Positions 24,986 to 36,404 of a stretch of DNA of 64,000 bases are shown here, in pieces. Both the position numbers and the translations under genes were made by a program. This stretch comes from Myxocyprinus asiaticus (lineage: Eukaryota > Chordata > Actinopteri > Cypriniformes > Catostomidae). The notes beneath the pieces were generated by a model. It saw nothing but the letters and a program-made list of their open reading frames with translations, did no database searches and had not been told where the DNA came from. Where the stretch lies: the NCBI RefSeq assembly GCF_019703515.2, contig NC_059349.1, positions 27,276,744-27,340,743 on the forward strand. Reading direction: 5' to 3'. Every line of letters starts with the position of its first letter. Position 1 is the first letter of the stretch.

Positions 24986-26310
24986 ACCCCAGCAGATTGG
25001 ATCCTCTAACTAAATGACAGAATTTAGATTTTCAGGTGAACTATCACTTTAAATGCCTGTAGTACTCACGCATAGACACTGGCCTGACCATTTGGCATCT
25101 GCAACTCTGTGGGTGTTCTTGGAGAGCTTTTTTCCAATAGTCTGCAAATTCAGTTTTGGGTGTTTACCTAGCACCTCCTTGTATACACACGCACGCTCTC
25201 ATTCACATAGACCAAAACACACCTAAACAGCCAAACACTCCACTCACACTGCAGCACCAGACCAATTTTTTATGATTCCTGAAGTCTAGGGAGGGATTTC
25301 GATGTTGGTATATAGTGTGTTTGCAGGGTCAAGTGTGAGCTCTCTCATGACTCGGGGCATGACCTCTATAACCTTTGACCCTCATCATAACATCATCACA
25401 CTAGGTTATTAAAGTCAATGTGAATATCCTTTTTTAATATTCAGGGTTAGGGGTTTATTCAGATCCTATTCAGTCTACAAACCAGCTGGTAATTTGGTCT
25501 CTCTCTGTTTTTCTCTTCCTCTCGTTCACTTTCTCTTTCCTCCAGTTCTGTCGCTTCAATGTGACCACTCTATCTTTACCTCCCTTCAATCCCTTTTTCG
25601 CATTCCGTATTTTCACCACCTCCCTCTCCCCACAAATCCCTTTTCCACTCTCCCTTCTTTGACCTTACCCTGTAATTGAATGCAGACACTCCTCTCCACC
25701 CCAGATATCCAGAGAGAGACTGAGAAAGGAAATTAACTTATTCAGTTTGCTGTCAGACCAGAATTAAAAGAATTGTTGACCCAAAGTTTTTAATTCAGTC
25801 ATCGTTTATTTACTCTCATGTTGTTCCAATCCTGTGTGACTTTCTTATGCAGAGAACAAAAGGAGAAATGTTTTGGGGGAATGTACCAGTCCCTCTTTAT
25901 CATTCAAAAACAGAACTTGAGCTTTCAAGCTTAAAAATTATGAAAAAGCACCTTAAAAGTGTCATAAAAGCGGTATAAGATAGTCTTGCCTTATTTTGAA
26001 GTCATGCATTAGCTTTGTGTTCTCTGAAAAGGGGTCCAGGGTTCACGCGGTTTCTTAACGTCTTTATTCAGTTTACAAAATTTAAGGTCATAAAAAGTCT
26101 TAAAATGGTATAACAAAAGTCTTAATTATAATTTAAAAAGGTCTTAAATTTGGGGATTGAAAGACAGGAATCTCGGAATGGCCTAATGTGATTATTAACT
26201 GCAAAAATCCATTCAGTGCCGACCTCTAATTTGTATGTATTGATATACTGGTATATAAAGCAATGTTGATATATATGTATATAGTGTATAAAGGGTGTGT
26301 GTGTGTGTTC

Positions 26311-27330
26311 AGAGACCACTGCAAAATTATCAGTTTCTCTGGATTTATTATTTATAGGTATGTGTTTGTGCAAAATGAACATTTTTGTTTTATTCTATAA
26401 AGTACTGACAAAATTTCTCCCAAATTTCAAATAAAAATATGATTATTTAGAGCATTTATTTGCAGAAAATGACAACTGGTCAAAATAACAAAAAAGATGC
26501 TGTGTTTTCAGACCTCGAATAATGCATAGAAACCTAGTATATATTTATTTTTAAACAACACAATACTAATGTTTTAACTTAGGAAGAGTTCAGAAATCAA
26601 TATTTGGTGGAATAACCCTGATTTTCAGTCACAGCTTTCATGTGTTTTGGCATGCTCTCTAACAGTTTTTCACATTGCTGTTGGGTGACTTTATGCCACT
26701 CCTGGCGCAAAAATTCAAGCAGCTCTGCTTTGTTTGATGGCTTGTGGCCATCCATCTTCCTCTTGATCACATTCCAGAAGTTTTTGATGGGGTTCAGGTC
26801 TGGAGATTGAGCTGGCCATGACAGGGTCTTGATCCGGTGGTCCTCCATCCACACTTTGATTGACCTGATTGTGTGGCATGGAGCATTGTCCTGCTGGAAA
26901 AACCAATCCTCAGAGTTGGGGAACATTGTCAGAGCAGAAGGAAGCAAGTTTTCTTCCAGGATAACCTTGTATGCATCCTTCACAAAGATGAATCTGCCCA
27001 ATTCCAGCCTTTCTGAAGCACCCCCAGATCATCACCGATCCTGGATGTTTTTGGCACCATTGTGAGTAAATTCTAGAGACTGTTGTGCGTGAAAATCCCA
27101 GGAGATCAGCAGTTACAGAAATACTCAAACCAGCCCACCTGGCACCAGCAATCATACCACAGTCTAAATCACTGATCAAATTTTTTCCCCATTCTGATGG
27201 TTGATGTGAACATTAACTGAAGCTCCTGAGCAGTATCTGCATGATTTTATACATTGCATTGCTGCCACACGATTGGCTGATTAGATAATCGCATGAATAA
27301 GTTGGTGTTCAGGTGTTCCCAATAAAGTTC
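26311..27330 (-). mobile_element. Chimeric Tc1: DDE part of one family joined to HTH part of another
   Basis: 26311-27053 is the 3' half of a Tc1 family with the terminus 'agagaccactgcaaaattat'. From 27054 to about 27330 the sequence switches to the family seen at 11449-11949 ('gaaatactcaaaccagcc' is shared). On the minus strand the helix-turn-helix of the second family (SISVTADLLGFSRTTVSRIY) reads in frame into the WGCF block of the first. The region with the first catalytic Asp is missing. Confidence 0.82.
26597..27001 (-). pseudogene. Tc1 transposase C-terminal half with changed catalytic Glu
   Basis: Encodes FVKDAYKVILEENLLPSALT, then WFFQQDNAPCHT (second catalytic Asp) and SPDLNPIKNFWNVIKRKMDG, ending KAVTENQGYSTKY. 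Family members have PIEN at the third catalytic position; here it is PIKN, so the Glu is Lys. One frame change separates it from the upstream WGCFRKAG block. Confidence 0.85.
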
Positions 27331-28433
27331 ATATTTCAAGGCGTCCAGCAAGGTCTTGATGCTGTTGTAATCCTCTTTGAGGTGCACCGAGTGAGCCAGG
27401 GGAAGAGACGGGTACTTGTTACCATTATGGAGCAGCATGGCTTTGAGGTTCCTGGATGAGCTGTCAATGAAGAGGCGCCACTCATTCTGGTTACATGCGA
27501 TTCCGATTGCCTCGAACAGACTGGTCATATTGTGGCAGAAGCAGAGCCCATCTTGACGAGTGAAGAAGCTGGAAAAAGGTAGGTGATGCTTCCTCTGATC
27601 TAAGAATTGCACACTTTCATCCAACAAGTTCCACTGCTTGAGCCTAGATGTCAAAAGCTCGGCATTGGACTTGGTGAGACCAAGATCTCTAATCAAGTCG
27701 TTGAGGTCTTTTTGGTTGGGGAAGTTTGGGTTTCTCTCCTCAGCTCCACGTCTGAAATCATCTGGATCTACAACGTCTTCCTCGCTCTCTGACTTGCTGC
27801 TGTCTTCTAAAGACAGCTGCTCTCTCTCCGGAGGAGTGGGTACGGGGAGCTCATGGCAGTGTGGCACCGGGGCGATGGACGAAGGAACGTCTGGATACGT
27901 GATAGCAGGTGCATTCTTGCCAGTCCGACGTTTGGAAGGGTCCACCATGTAGAAGTAGCAGTTGCTTGAGTGGTCAGTGGGTTCCCGCAAAATTCTTGGG
28001 ATAGCGAACTTAATGGCTCTCTTTTCCCCTCTGTACCATCCTACAAAAATACATTTATTTCACCCATGACTAATGTGTAAGAGATTCTCGCAACATTTAG
28101 CATATGATATATTTTTTCAATAACAGTGAAAATTGTAAAACATTTTAAAATTAAAATCTTTTACATTTTTAAAAATTAACAAATTTTATAACATAAAATT
28201 CCGAGCAGCAATTGTCCATCTTACCTTCCAGAGTTGTTTTTGCAGTGCTCGCATGTGAAATGAGGTGCCCAGGGTTTGTCTTGATCCCCGACAGGCATGC
28301 CGAAATATGCCTTGTAGGCCTCACACATCTTAGACAATGCTTCCACGGAGTACTTTTTCGCTCTTATCTTGATAAATTGGCCGCAGACGTAGCAAAATGC
28401 ATCTGCCGGATGCTTTCAGCCTCTTGATGCCAT
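27331..28433 (-). pseudogene. Broken two-exon copy of an uncharacterised, repeat-like protein gene
   Basis: Minus strand. Exon 1 (28433-28225) encodes a CxxC...CxxC zinc-finger-like block: AFCYVCGQFIKIRAKKYSVE ... APHFTCEHCK, with one TGA (codon 6) and a one-base shift near the exon end. Intron 28224-28041 has a gtaag donor and a tttgtag acceptor. Exon 2 (28040 to about 27331) encodes WYRGEKRAIKFAIP, LREPTDHSSNCYFYMVDPSK, an acidic Ser-rich part (SSKSESEEDVVDPDD), LNDLIRDLGLTKSNAELLTS and LKAMLLHNGNKYPSLPLAHS. It stops after LLDALKY where a Tc1 fragment begins. I recall similar multi-copy uncharacterised proteins in fish and arthropods, but do not know a function. Confidence 0.7.
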
Positions 28434-30134
28434 CTCAGAAAAATGCAGATATGTATCCACTTAGGCAGCTGGAACTAAACTGAACTGGTGGGCTTAAGGC
28501 CCCTGTATTTATACTACTACTGGAAAGTTCTTGAAAGTTTACTCAGCACTGAATCTATCTGGAATGTTTTGGAAAATAGGTAAATTTCAAAATATCACTG
28601 TTCTGGTCACAAAAGCAAAGTTTGTGGGGAATAATAGCCATTTTCTATACTTTTGAGGCATAAACAATTAGGAAATAACACTTACAACCCATGAACCAAA
28701 AAGAAAACAAAATTTGTTACACGGTGTAATCAGTGTTACAAGCTCTAAGGCATTGTTGAATGTGTCCCCCCAGCCTATTTAAGTAAAATAATCTGTGATG
28801 CATGATTTATTTTTAGATTGTTTGTTTGTTCTGGTATGGACATTCTGTATTAATATTGTTTGTTCAGGTCTTAAAGTATTTTATTGGATTTCTTAAAGTC
28901 TTTTATTTGATTTTAACCACTCTGCAGCAACCCTGTATTCATTTATCAGTCAGAATGAAAGAAAATGTATGACTTTAGATGATTTACAATGAGGAATATA
29001 ATGCAGTTATATGGACCACTTTTACGATATTTGTATGGTGCTTTTGTGTCATTTCTTAAGCTTGAAAGTTCCAGTCACCATTCATTGTAAAAGCATGGAA
29101 AAGAGCAACCAGTATATTCTTAAAAGTTTCTCCTTTTGTGTTCCATTGAAGAAAAAAAGTAATACTTAACATGAGGGTGAGTAAATGATGATGGGAGATA
29201 TTGGTTCTTTCTTTTCTTTTTCTTTTTCTTTTTTTCTTCTTCCTGTATATATTATTATGTATATATTGTGAAGCAGCAGTTATTCAAATCATGGCAGGAG
29301 GGCAAGACAGAGAGTGAGCATCTACCGTCTGCCATACGGCTCCCTGTGGAGACCACATGCATGAGAAACAGACGTAATGCTTCGGAAAGTTGAGTGCTGT
29401 GCTTGGCAGCAGCAGAACAGAGCAAGGTTTCCCCTGAGGGCAGGAGAGGAAAGAGGAGGGAGGAGGAAGGATGAAGACACAGGAAGTGGATATGATGGCT
29501 AGCTCGTGTATGGAGGTGGTGAACAGGTAGCCCTACACTTGCGGGGAGGATTTCCTTTTCATTCCCTGCATTCAGGATCCAAAATTAACACTCACCAAGT
29601 AGTAAATGTGAGTAAAAATTGGCTTTGGCAAGTATATAAACAGCATTTTTTGCTGGTGAACAATGACGCTATCCTGAATCACCTGCTAGATCAGCACCAA
29701 ACACCAGGATAAACCAGATTTAGACCAGCATGAAAATTCTTGTTGTCTGATGGTCTTTTCAGCAGTAAAAATAGAGTCACTCGTCAGTAGGCCGGTAACT
29801 TTACTACATGGTTTATATCAAACTTTAAGAACGATAGTCTGACTTTCACTGATGTAAGCGATTCAAATCAAACCGTCTATTAAAGATTTTAAAATGTACC
29901 ATTAAAAGTTCTAGAATGCCTGAAGTTATTTTCCCCCTAGACCTCCATGTGGAACGTTGCTCATATTAAGGCATCAAAGTGAAACAAAGTCACAGTGTCT
30001 CTTTGAATTTTTGTGACAGGTGCAGTTTCACTGAGAGACGGAATCTGACTCATCTCATACTATATGCAATGACCTGCACTATTTGTCAAACATATGCATG
30101 GAAATATAATACATTTTCATTGTCATAGATATAT

Positions 30135-30138
<4 letters not shown>

Positions 30139-30177
<39 letters not shown>

Positions 30178-30182
30178 GAAAA

Positions 30183-30250
<68 letters not shown>
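30139..30250. repeat. Two AT microsatellite blocks around an A run
   Basis: AT blocks at 30139-30174 and 30191-30250 with a purine run between. Both strands give spurious IYIY open frames. Confidence 0.95.
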
Positions 30251-30252
<2 letters not shown>

Positions 30253-30356
30253 AATAAAAATAATGCAAAATACAGTTTCATGGGCAGAAAGAATTATTTA
30301 TGTCTGATAAATATTCTCAATTCACTCATCACTGGCTTAAAAAAAAAAAAAAAAAG

Positions 30357-30600
30357 CTTAAAGGAATATTTCACCCATAAAAGGAGATATTTAAAGAATG
30401 TCACGGTCACTGATTTCCATGAAATCAAAGTTGATACTGACCAATTTTAAAGTTTAAAAAAGCACCTAAAAGTGTCATAAAAGTAGTCCATGCACTTGAT
30501 GTGTCATATGCCGTGTCATATGCCAAGTCTTCTGAAGTCATACAATCACTTTATATGATGATCTGACTTAAATTAAGTCATGATTCACTTTCAAATCAAT
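30357..30600. repeat. Foldback 'TAGTTCACCC' repeat, copy 4 (half)
   Basis: Left tip 'cttaaaggaatatttcaccc', then 'aaagtgtcataaaagtagtc' and 'tcttctgaagtcata', as in other copies. The right half is not recognisable. Confidence 0.6.
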
Positions 30601-31510
30601 TCATTGATCAACTCATGTATACAGAGCCATTATCAAATATAAAGAAACCTCAGTCACATCAAACCTCATTGTTTCTTTTACATCTCATGACTAAATTTCA
30701 TGACATGAACTGTTCCTTTTTACTTTGGACCCTGTCTGCACTCATCTGGTTCTAAAAGCATGGCTGTCTTTGTGTTTGTGTGTGTTTAAAAATGACTGCC
30801 ACTCTGTTAATGGCAGGTGGAAGGCGACCTCATATTCTTCCACATGTGCATGATTTGCACGATCACTTCTCAGTAATAAATTCATTTGTCACTCACACAC
30901 ACAAACACACACCGACACACTTCATTAGTAAGTCTTTCCGGCTCTTGGAGAACCTTGTATTCTTTGTGTGCCTACCTCCTGGGGTCATTTTCAGGTGATT
31001 GTGTATGACATCACTGTTGCTGTGACTCATGAGGACCCAGAGGCATTGTGAATTCCCAGTGTGCTCTCTACTCAAGAAATAAACACAAACATCAATCACA
31101 CATTGAGTGTATTTGGGTAGTTGACAAATAACAGGAACTTCATGAACTCAGGTAATGAACTCAGAAGATTCTGGTAAAAAATTGTTTATGAAGGGAAAGT
31201 GTGTTTTAGGTGCTCTAACTGGTAACCATTTCCACCTAGTTTTTTATCATTTTTAGTCACCTTTATTTTGTCGGCAGTTAAATAGTCTTACTGTGTGACA
31301 AATTAATTATTATAAATGGAAAATATTCTGTGTAAAGGGGTCATATGAGGACTGAATTTTTTTTAAAATAAAATAATTCTTTGTACTGTGAAAACATGCT
31401 GTAACATTCCTTGTTGACCCCTGTGGGGAAAAAAATAATAATTGTGTATTGTTTATTAAAGTTGCAGTGTCTTTCTGTTCCAATAGCATCACTAAATGGA
31501 ATTACAAAAA

Positions 31511-33062
31511 TACAAACACCATTTCCAGAAAAGTTGGGACATTTTGTCAAATGCAATAAAAAGGAGAATCTGTGATCTGTTAATTCTCTTGAACCTTTAT
31601 TTAACTGACAAAAGTATAAAGAAAAGATTTCCAATGTTTTCACTGACCAACTTAATTGTATTTTGTGAATATAAACACATTTTGAATTTGATTCCTGCAA
31701 CACATTCAAAAAAAGAAGTTGGGTCAGGGCAAAATAAGAGTGCAAAGTTTAGAATATTCAAGTTAAACCATTTTGAAACATTCCACAATAAGCAGGTGTA
31801 TTGGTAACAGGTGAGAGTATCATGATTGGGTATAAAAGGAGCATCCACCAAAGGCTCAGTCTTTGCAAGCAAAGATGAGTCGTGGCTCATCACTTTGTGC
31901 CAAAGTTCGTGAGAGAATTGTCAAACAGTTCAAAAATAAAATTTCTCAATGCAAGATTGCAAAGAATTTAGGTGTTTCACCATCTACCTTACATAATATT
32001 GTGAAAACATTCAGGGAATCCAGAGAAATCTCAGTCCGTGTTGGGCAGTGTCGGAAAGCATGGTTGATTGTGCGTGACCTTCGAGCCCTCAGACGGCATT
32101 GCATGAGAAACCTTCATGCTACTGTATTAAATATAGCAGAATGGGTTCAGGAGTACTTCGGAAAACCTTTGTCACTTAACGCAGTCTGCCGCTGCATCAA
32201 GAAATGCAACTTGAAACTCTATTAAGCAAGGAGAAAGCCATATATCAATTCTATGCAGAAATGCCGCCGAGGTCTCTGGGCCCAAACTCATCTCTGATGG
32301 TCTGAAAGACAGTGGAAATGTGTGCTGTGGTCAGATGAGTCCACGTTTCAGCTTGTTTTTGAAAAAAACGGACGTCGAGTTTTCCGTGCCAAAGACAAAA
32401 GGCACCATCCAGACTTTTGTCAGCGAAAAGTGCAAAAGCCAGCATATGTCATGGTATGAGGGTGCATCAGTGCCCACGGCATGGGTGACTTGCATATGCG
32501 TGAAGGTACCATAGACGTGGAGGCATATATTGGGGTTTTAGAGAGACATATGCTGCCATCAAGATGACGTCTTTTCCCAGGAAGTTCATGGTTATTTCAG
32601 CAAGACAATGCCAGGCCACATTCTGCAAGTGCTACTATAGCGTGGCTTCGTAGACAGAGTGTCTGTGCTTGACTGGCCTGCCTGCAGTCCAGATCTGTCT
32701 CCTATTGAAAATGTATGGTGCATCATGAAGAGGAGAATCAGACAACAATGACCATGGACTGTTGTGCAGCTTAAGTCTTGTATCAAGCAAGAATGGGCAA
32801 AAATTCCACTTGCAATACTGCAACAATTAGTATCCTCAGTTCCCAAACAATTAAAAAGTGTAATTAAAAGGAAAAGTGATTTAACACAGTGGTAAAATTT
32901 GTTTATATTTACAAAATGCAATTAAGTTGGTCAGTGAAAACCTTGGAAATTTGTTTGTACTTTTGTCAGTTAAATAAGGTCCAAGAGGATTAACAAATCA
33001 CAGATTCTTGTTTTTATTGCATTTTACAAAATGTCCCAACTTTTCTGGAAATGGGATTTGTA
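31511..33062 (+). mobile_element. Tc1-like transposon, full length, dead
   Basis: Bounded by TA (31511-31512, 33061-33062). Inverted ends share 'ccatttccagaaaagttggg' and continue for about 55 bp ('acattttgt.aaatgcaataaaaa'). About 1.55 kb. Carries a transposase relic on + (31875-32895). Confidence 0.92.
31875..32895 (+). pseudogene. Tc1 transposase pseudogene
   Basis: Starts MSRGSSLCAKVRERIVKQFK; helix-turn-helix at CKIAKNLGVSPSTLHNIVKT. Catalytic blocks VLWSDESTF, FQQDNARPHSA and SPDLSPIENVW (after a frame change) all remain. In-frame stops include the codon at 32223-32225, one in the WSERQW block near 32297, one replacing Trp in VMVWGC near 32457, and one near 32563. Ends VIKRKSDLTQW. Confidence 0.9.
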
Positions 33063-33520
33063 ATTACTGTTTTCAAACAGATTCCAGAAAACTCCCCAAT
33101 CTTCTGTTGGTTGTATAAACAGATCAAACTGTCCCACTCCAAACTCACACCATTGGTTGAGCCAGTGTTGCTGTGTCAGCCCAGGCGAGCTGCTAAAAAA
33201 AAAAAAAAAATATAGGAATGTTTTAATAGTGCCACAGTGTTATACTTTTAGGTGAAATTAACCTATACATTGGCATCTGATAGTTGTCCCTGCATATTAA
33301 GCTGGGGTATGAGAGAATTTCAACATCTGAACAAATTACATCAGCTTTAAGCGGTAAAAACACCTTGTTTCATACTTCCACAGTTTTCTGATAATTGTAT
33401 TTTAATTATATAGCACCTTTTAGTGATTAAGCACAATGTGCTTCACAAAACATAAAATCAAAAACACACAGTAAAGCAACATATTCACATAGCAACAAAA
33501 GCAACACATACAGGAAAACA

Positions 33521-34337
33521 CTACAAAAACACATTTTGCACTGATTGTAGCCATGCTAAAGTGCGTTGCTTTAACACTAAAAAAAAAAATAAAAAAAAAT
33601 AACCTCCTCTGTATCCTTGAAACTCAAGAAATAGTCTAACCTTAGAAATGTTTCTTAACTGATAAAAACAAGATTGAACTAACTTCCGGATGAGATATTC
33701 AAATTTTAAATTAGTATCAAAATAGACTCCCAAATTTTTCATCACCTGTTGATTATTTTGGACTGCTTGTCTAAGTGCTGATTCATTCTGATCTTTTTTT
33801 TAATGATGACTGATTATGACAACCTCTGTTTTATCTGTAACTGAAGAAAACCAGATGCATTCTGATTTTTTATGTCTCCTGTACATGCTTGAAGAACATT
33901 TAAATTAGTCAGGTCATTGAGATTCAATGACAAATACAACTGTAGGTCATCTGTATAGCACTGAAAATTAATGTTGTATTTTTGAATCACAGAGCCAAGT
34001 GGTAACATGCATAGTGAAAACAATATTGGCCCTAACAGGGATCCTTGCAGAACACCACAATAAATGTTTGAAGAGGAGGACATTTAATCTCCAACAGACC
34101 TACAAATTTCTTATTCATCAAGTAGGAAACAAACCAGTCTAAAGCCACCAAAGGTATTCCCACCCATTTCTTCAATGTTTCGATTAAAACTGAATAATCA
34201 AACACTGCAGTTAATTCAAGCAACGCTAAAATGGAGCGTTCTCCAGCTTCCTCCGCCAATAAGTCATTTGTAATCCTAAGAAGGGCGATTTCTGTACTGT
34301 GGTTTTCTCTAAATCTGACTGATTTAAACGTCAACAA
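33521..34337 (-). pseudogene. L2/CR1-like LINE reverse transcriptase relic
   Basis: Minus strand, in order: FRENHSTEIALLRITNDLL and LLELTAVFDYSVLIETL (palm), GVLQGSLLGPILFSLCMLPL (the GxxQGSxLGP motif), then YNINFQCYTDDLQLYLSLNL (catalytic block; family form is YADD, here YTDD), and NLGVYFDTNLKFEYLIRKLV (thumb side). Frames shift between blocks and stops occur. Endonuclease part not seen. Confidence 0.82.
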
Positions 34338-34340
34338 TGC

Positions 34341-35169
34341 CGATTCAGTTTCTGGACACCATCTGGTCGCTCAGAGGTAATACAGAGGAAGAAGGATAGA
34401 TACTATTATTTCTAACATCGGAAAAATATATGATAAGAGTCACCACTTGACATTTCATGTCAACTACCTGTTTACACACATATACTTCTCTTTATTTTTT
34501 TTATTTTTCTCTCAGACACTTATACCTCTGGAAAAAGAAATTTAGAAAGGGGAGGCAAATGTCAGTAGAGTCTATTGTGGAAATTATAAATCAGGGGTTG
34601 GTGGGCAATTGCACTTGATAGAGATATGATGTTTGTGTGTGTGTATGTCTAGTGAGAAACCACACATGCCAGTAAAGATTTAAATGCATTCCGTCAGACT
34701 GTCTGTTGCTGATGATCTGGTAGTTTAAGTGAGCTAATCTGTCCTTGGGAACATGAGGTAATTGAGCATTTTTTTCCGTGTGCGAGATTTCAATGTGGTG
34801 TGGGAGTAGTGTACAAGTTATGGATGTGATTCACTATTAAGACATTACAACGCAAGCTCCCTACAGCTCATGTGTCTCCTCATGTGCCAGCGGCCTTCAA
34901 TTGGGTCTGCGGGCTCCTCTGTGGTTACGAAATATTTTCTAATGCCATGTTGTCCAAAAAACTATTCACTCAAGGCAAAAGGCGCCCTCTATTACTCCTC
35001 AGATTCTTATTAAAATTTGCTGTATACCCCTCAGCTGTGTTTGTTTTCTTTTCAGAGGAATCTGTGACCTGTGAAAGTTACTAGCTCTTAATGCTTTTTT
35101 GCTTTTATCTGCTGCTGGGTTTTTGAGGTAAACCTGACCCCTATTGATTCATAATGGAATAACACCCAT

Positions 35170-35174
<5 letters not shown>
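34341..35174. other. Intronic sequence, no gene seen
   Basis: Nothing recognised apart from short T/CT-rich tracts before the local exon 4 acceptor. Confidence 0.4.

Positions 35175-35210
<36 letters not shown>
35175..35210. repeat. TC microsatellite forming the exon 4 pyrimidine tract
   Basis: Eighteen TC units, ending 10 bases before local exon 4 (spacer ttgcctgtag). It occupies the position of the polypyrimidine tract. Confidence 0.95.
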
Positions 35211-35213
<3 letters not shown>

Positions 35214-35220
35214 CCTGTAG

Positions 35221-35279
35221 ATCATGATTCAGAAGCAAAGAGAGTTCAAGATATTCTGTCAGGAATGGAAAAACCACAG
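35221..35279 (+). CDS. fndc3b: fndc3b local exon 4 (lead-in to FN3-1)
   Basis: 59-bp exon encoding DHDSEAKRVQDILSGMEKPQ, the short helix-like lead-in before the first FN3 domain. The acceptor ttgcctgtag is preceded by an 18-unit TC microsatellite that acts as its pyrimidine tract. The donor is cacag/gtgggt. Phase 1 in, phase 0 out. It follows a 19.9-kb intron, the longest in the window. Confidence 0.94.
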
Positions 35280-36404
35280 GTGGGTCTGGAAAATGCTTTA
35301 AAACCTAACAAATGTTAATGGTTTCGACGTTATCAGATAAACATGTTGTTCATCATCATATCAAATTGACAGGGCCTGCAGAAAGCTCAGAATGCAAAAT
35401 GCAGGGCTTGTGCTGAAAAAGACAACATGAATAATCATATTGAGTCATATTCAGTGAAGGATGGTCTTTTTAATGTAGTTCTGTTTACATTTTCCAGTTC
35501 CTTTTCCAGCCACACAGTGGCAGTAGTTTCTTATGTTATATTCTACTGTGAGGCACTTGAGGATTGGGCAAGCATTGCCATCAAAACAATGGCAGTCTTT
35601 ATCTCTGGTTTTTCACCATTCTGTTTTTTCCCAGCTGCTTATTCGGCACTTGTCCTGTTGTTTTGTTATCTGACACATTATCACTATGGTGAGTGATAAT
35701 CCTGGCGTGAAATTCACTCAGTTACTCCTTTATTGAGCATCTGTTTTATTTGTTTTACTTTTCCTCCAGTGTAAAATTAATCTCTCATTATCATAATATC
35801 AACCAGATTAAGAATAATGAAGCTAAAATATTTTTTAACCGAACTGAATTCGATGCTTAATAAATACAGTGAGTTTCACAATGAAAATCTGTAAAAAAAA
35901 AAAAAAAAAAAAAAAAAACACTTTAGAAACACGTAGTGCAATTACATTTGTCAGCAAGACAAAGCAGAGTGCATTGGCATTACATAAAGAGCAAAATGAG
36001 AGAGCATTAATAAGAGATGTCCTTCTGCAAAGTTATAATTCTTTATCAGGGTGTGAATGCATTCAGGTGGACACATCAGAAACAGTGTACTGTCTAATGG
36101 CAGCTTTGAGGATGATTACTTAGACAAGTGGCTCTCTACTGATTTTGCTTGAGGACCCAGATTTTGCTTTGAAGATCAAATGGTGAACCAAAAGTGTACC
36201 AAAATTGTTAAGCATGCAAAAAGTAAACAAGAATGTCCTTAAAATCAAACATTGAAATATATTAATATTACCATGAACTGCATATGCACAATAATATGCA
36301 TAATTACTAACATGGCATAAACAAAGAAGACTGAAAACTTTGGTTTCTAAATGTCTCTGGAATTCCAGTGGTCATGGAATTCCCTCATTAAATCATAATT
36401 ATGA

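Larger units (their letters stand above)
25765..29200. repeat. Foldback 'TAGTTCACCC'-type repeat, copy 3, split by nested insertions
   Basis: The left arm (25765 to about 26030) has 'tgttgacccaaag', 'acaaaaggagaaatg' and 'gagctttcaagcttaa'. The right arm (about 28960-29200) carries the inverted versions 'taagcttgaaagttc', 'gtttctccttttgt' and 'catgagggtgagtaaatgat'. The middle 2.9 kb is later material: a Tc1 chimera and a gene-copy fragment. Confidence 0.75.
31463..33350. repeat. Interspersed repeat, copy b, split by a Tc1 element
   Basis: Left piece 31463-31512 ('agcatcactaaatggaatta') and right piece from 33062 ('caccattggttgagccagtg', 'agtgccacagtgtta') together reproduce the block order of copy a at 12521-12790. 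Confidence 0.75.

Noticed and set aside
27607..27952. Open frames on the + strand opposite the two-exon relic
   Set aside because: Shadows of the minus-strand coding remains.
30086..30450. Open frames rich in IYIYIY on both strands (also at 6928-7119 and 43372-43659)
   Set aside because: Produced by AT microsatellites, not genes.
35427..35696. 89-codon + strand frame after local exon 4
   Set aside because: Hydrophobic by composition (T-rich), no homology recognised, and not joined to fndc3b by phase.
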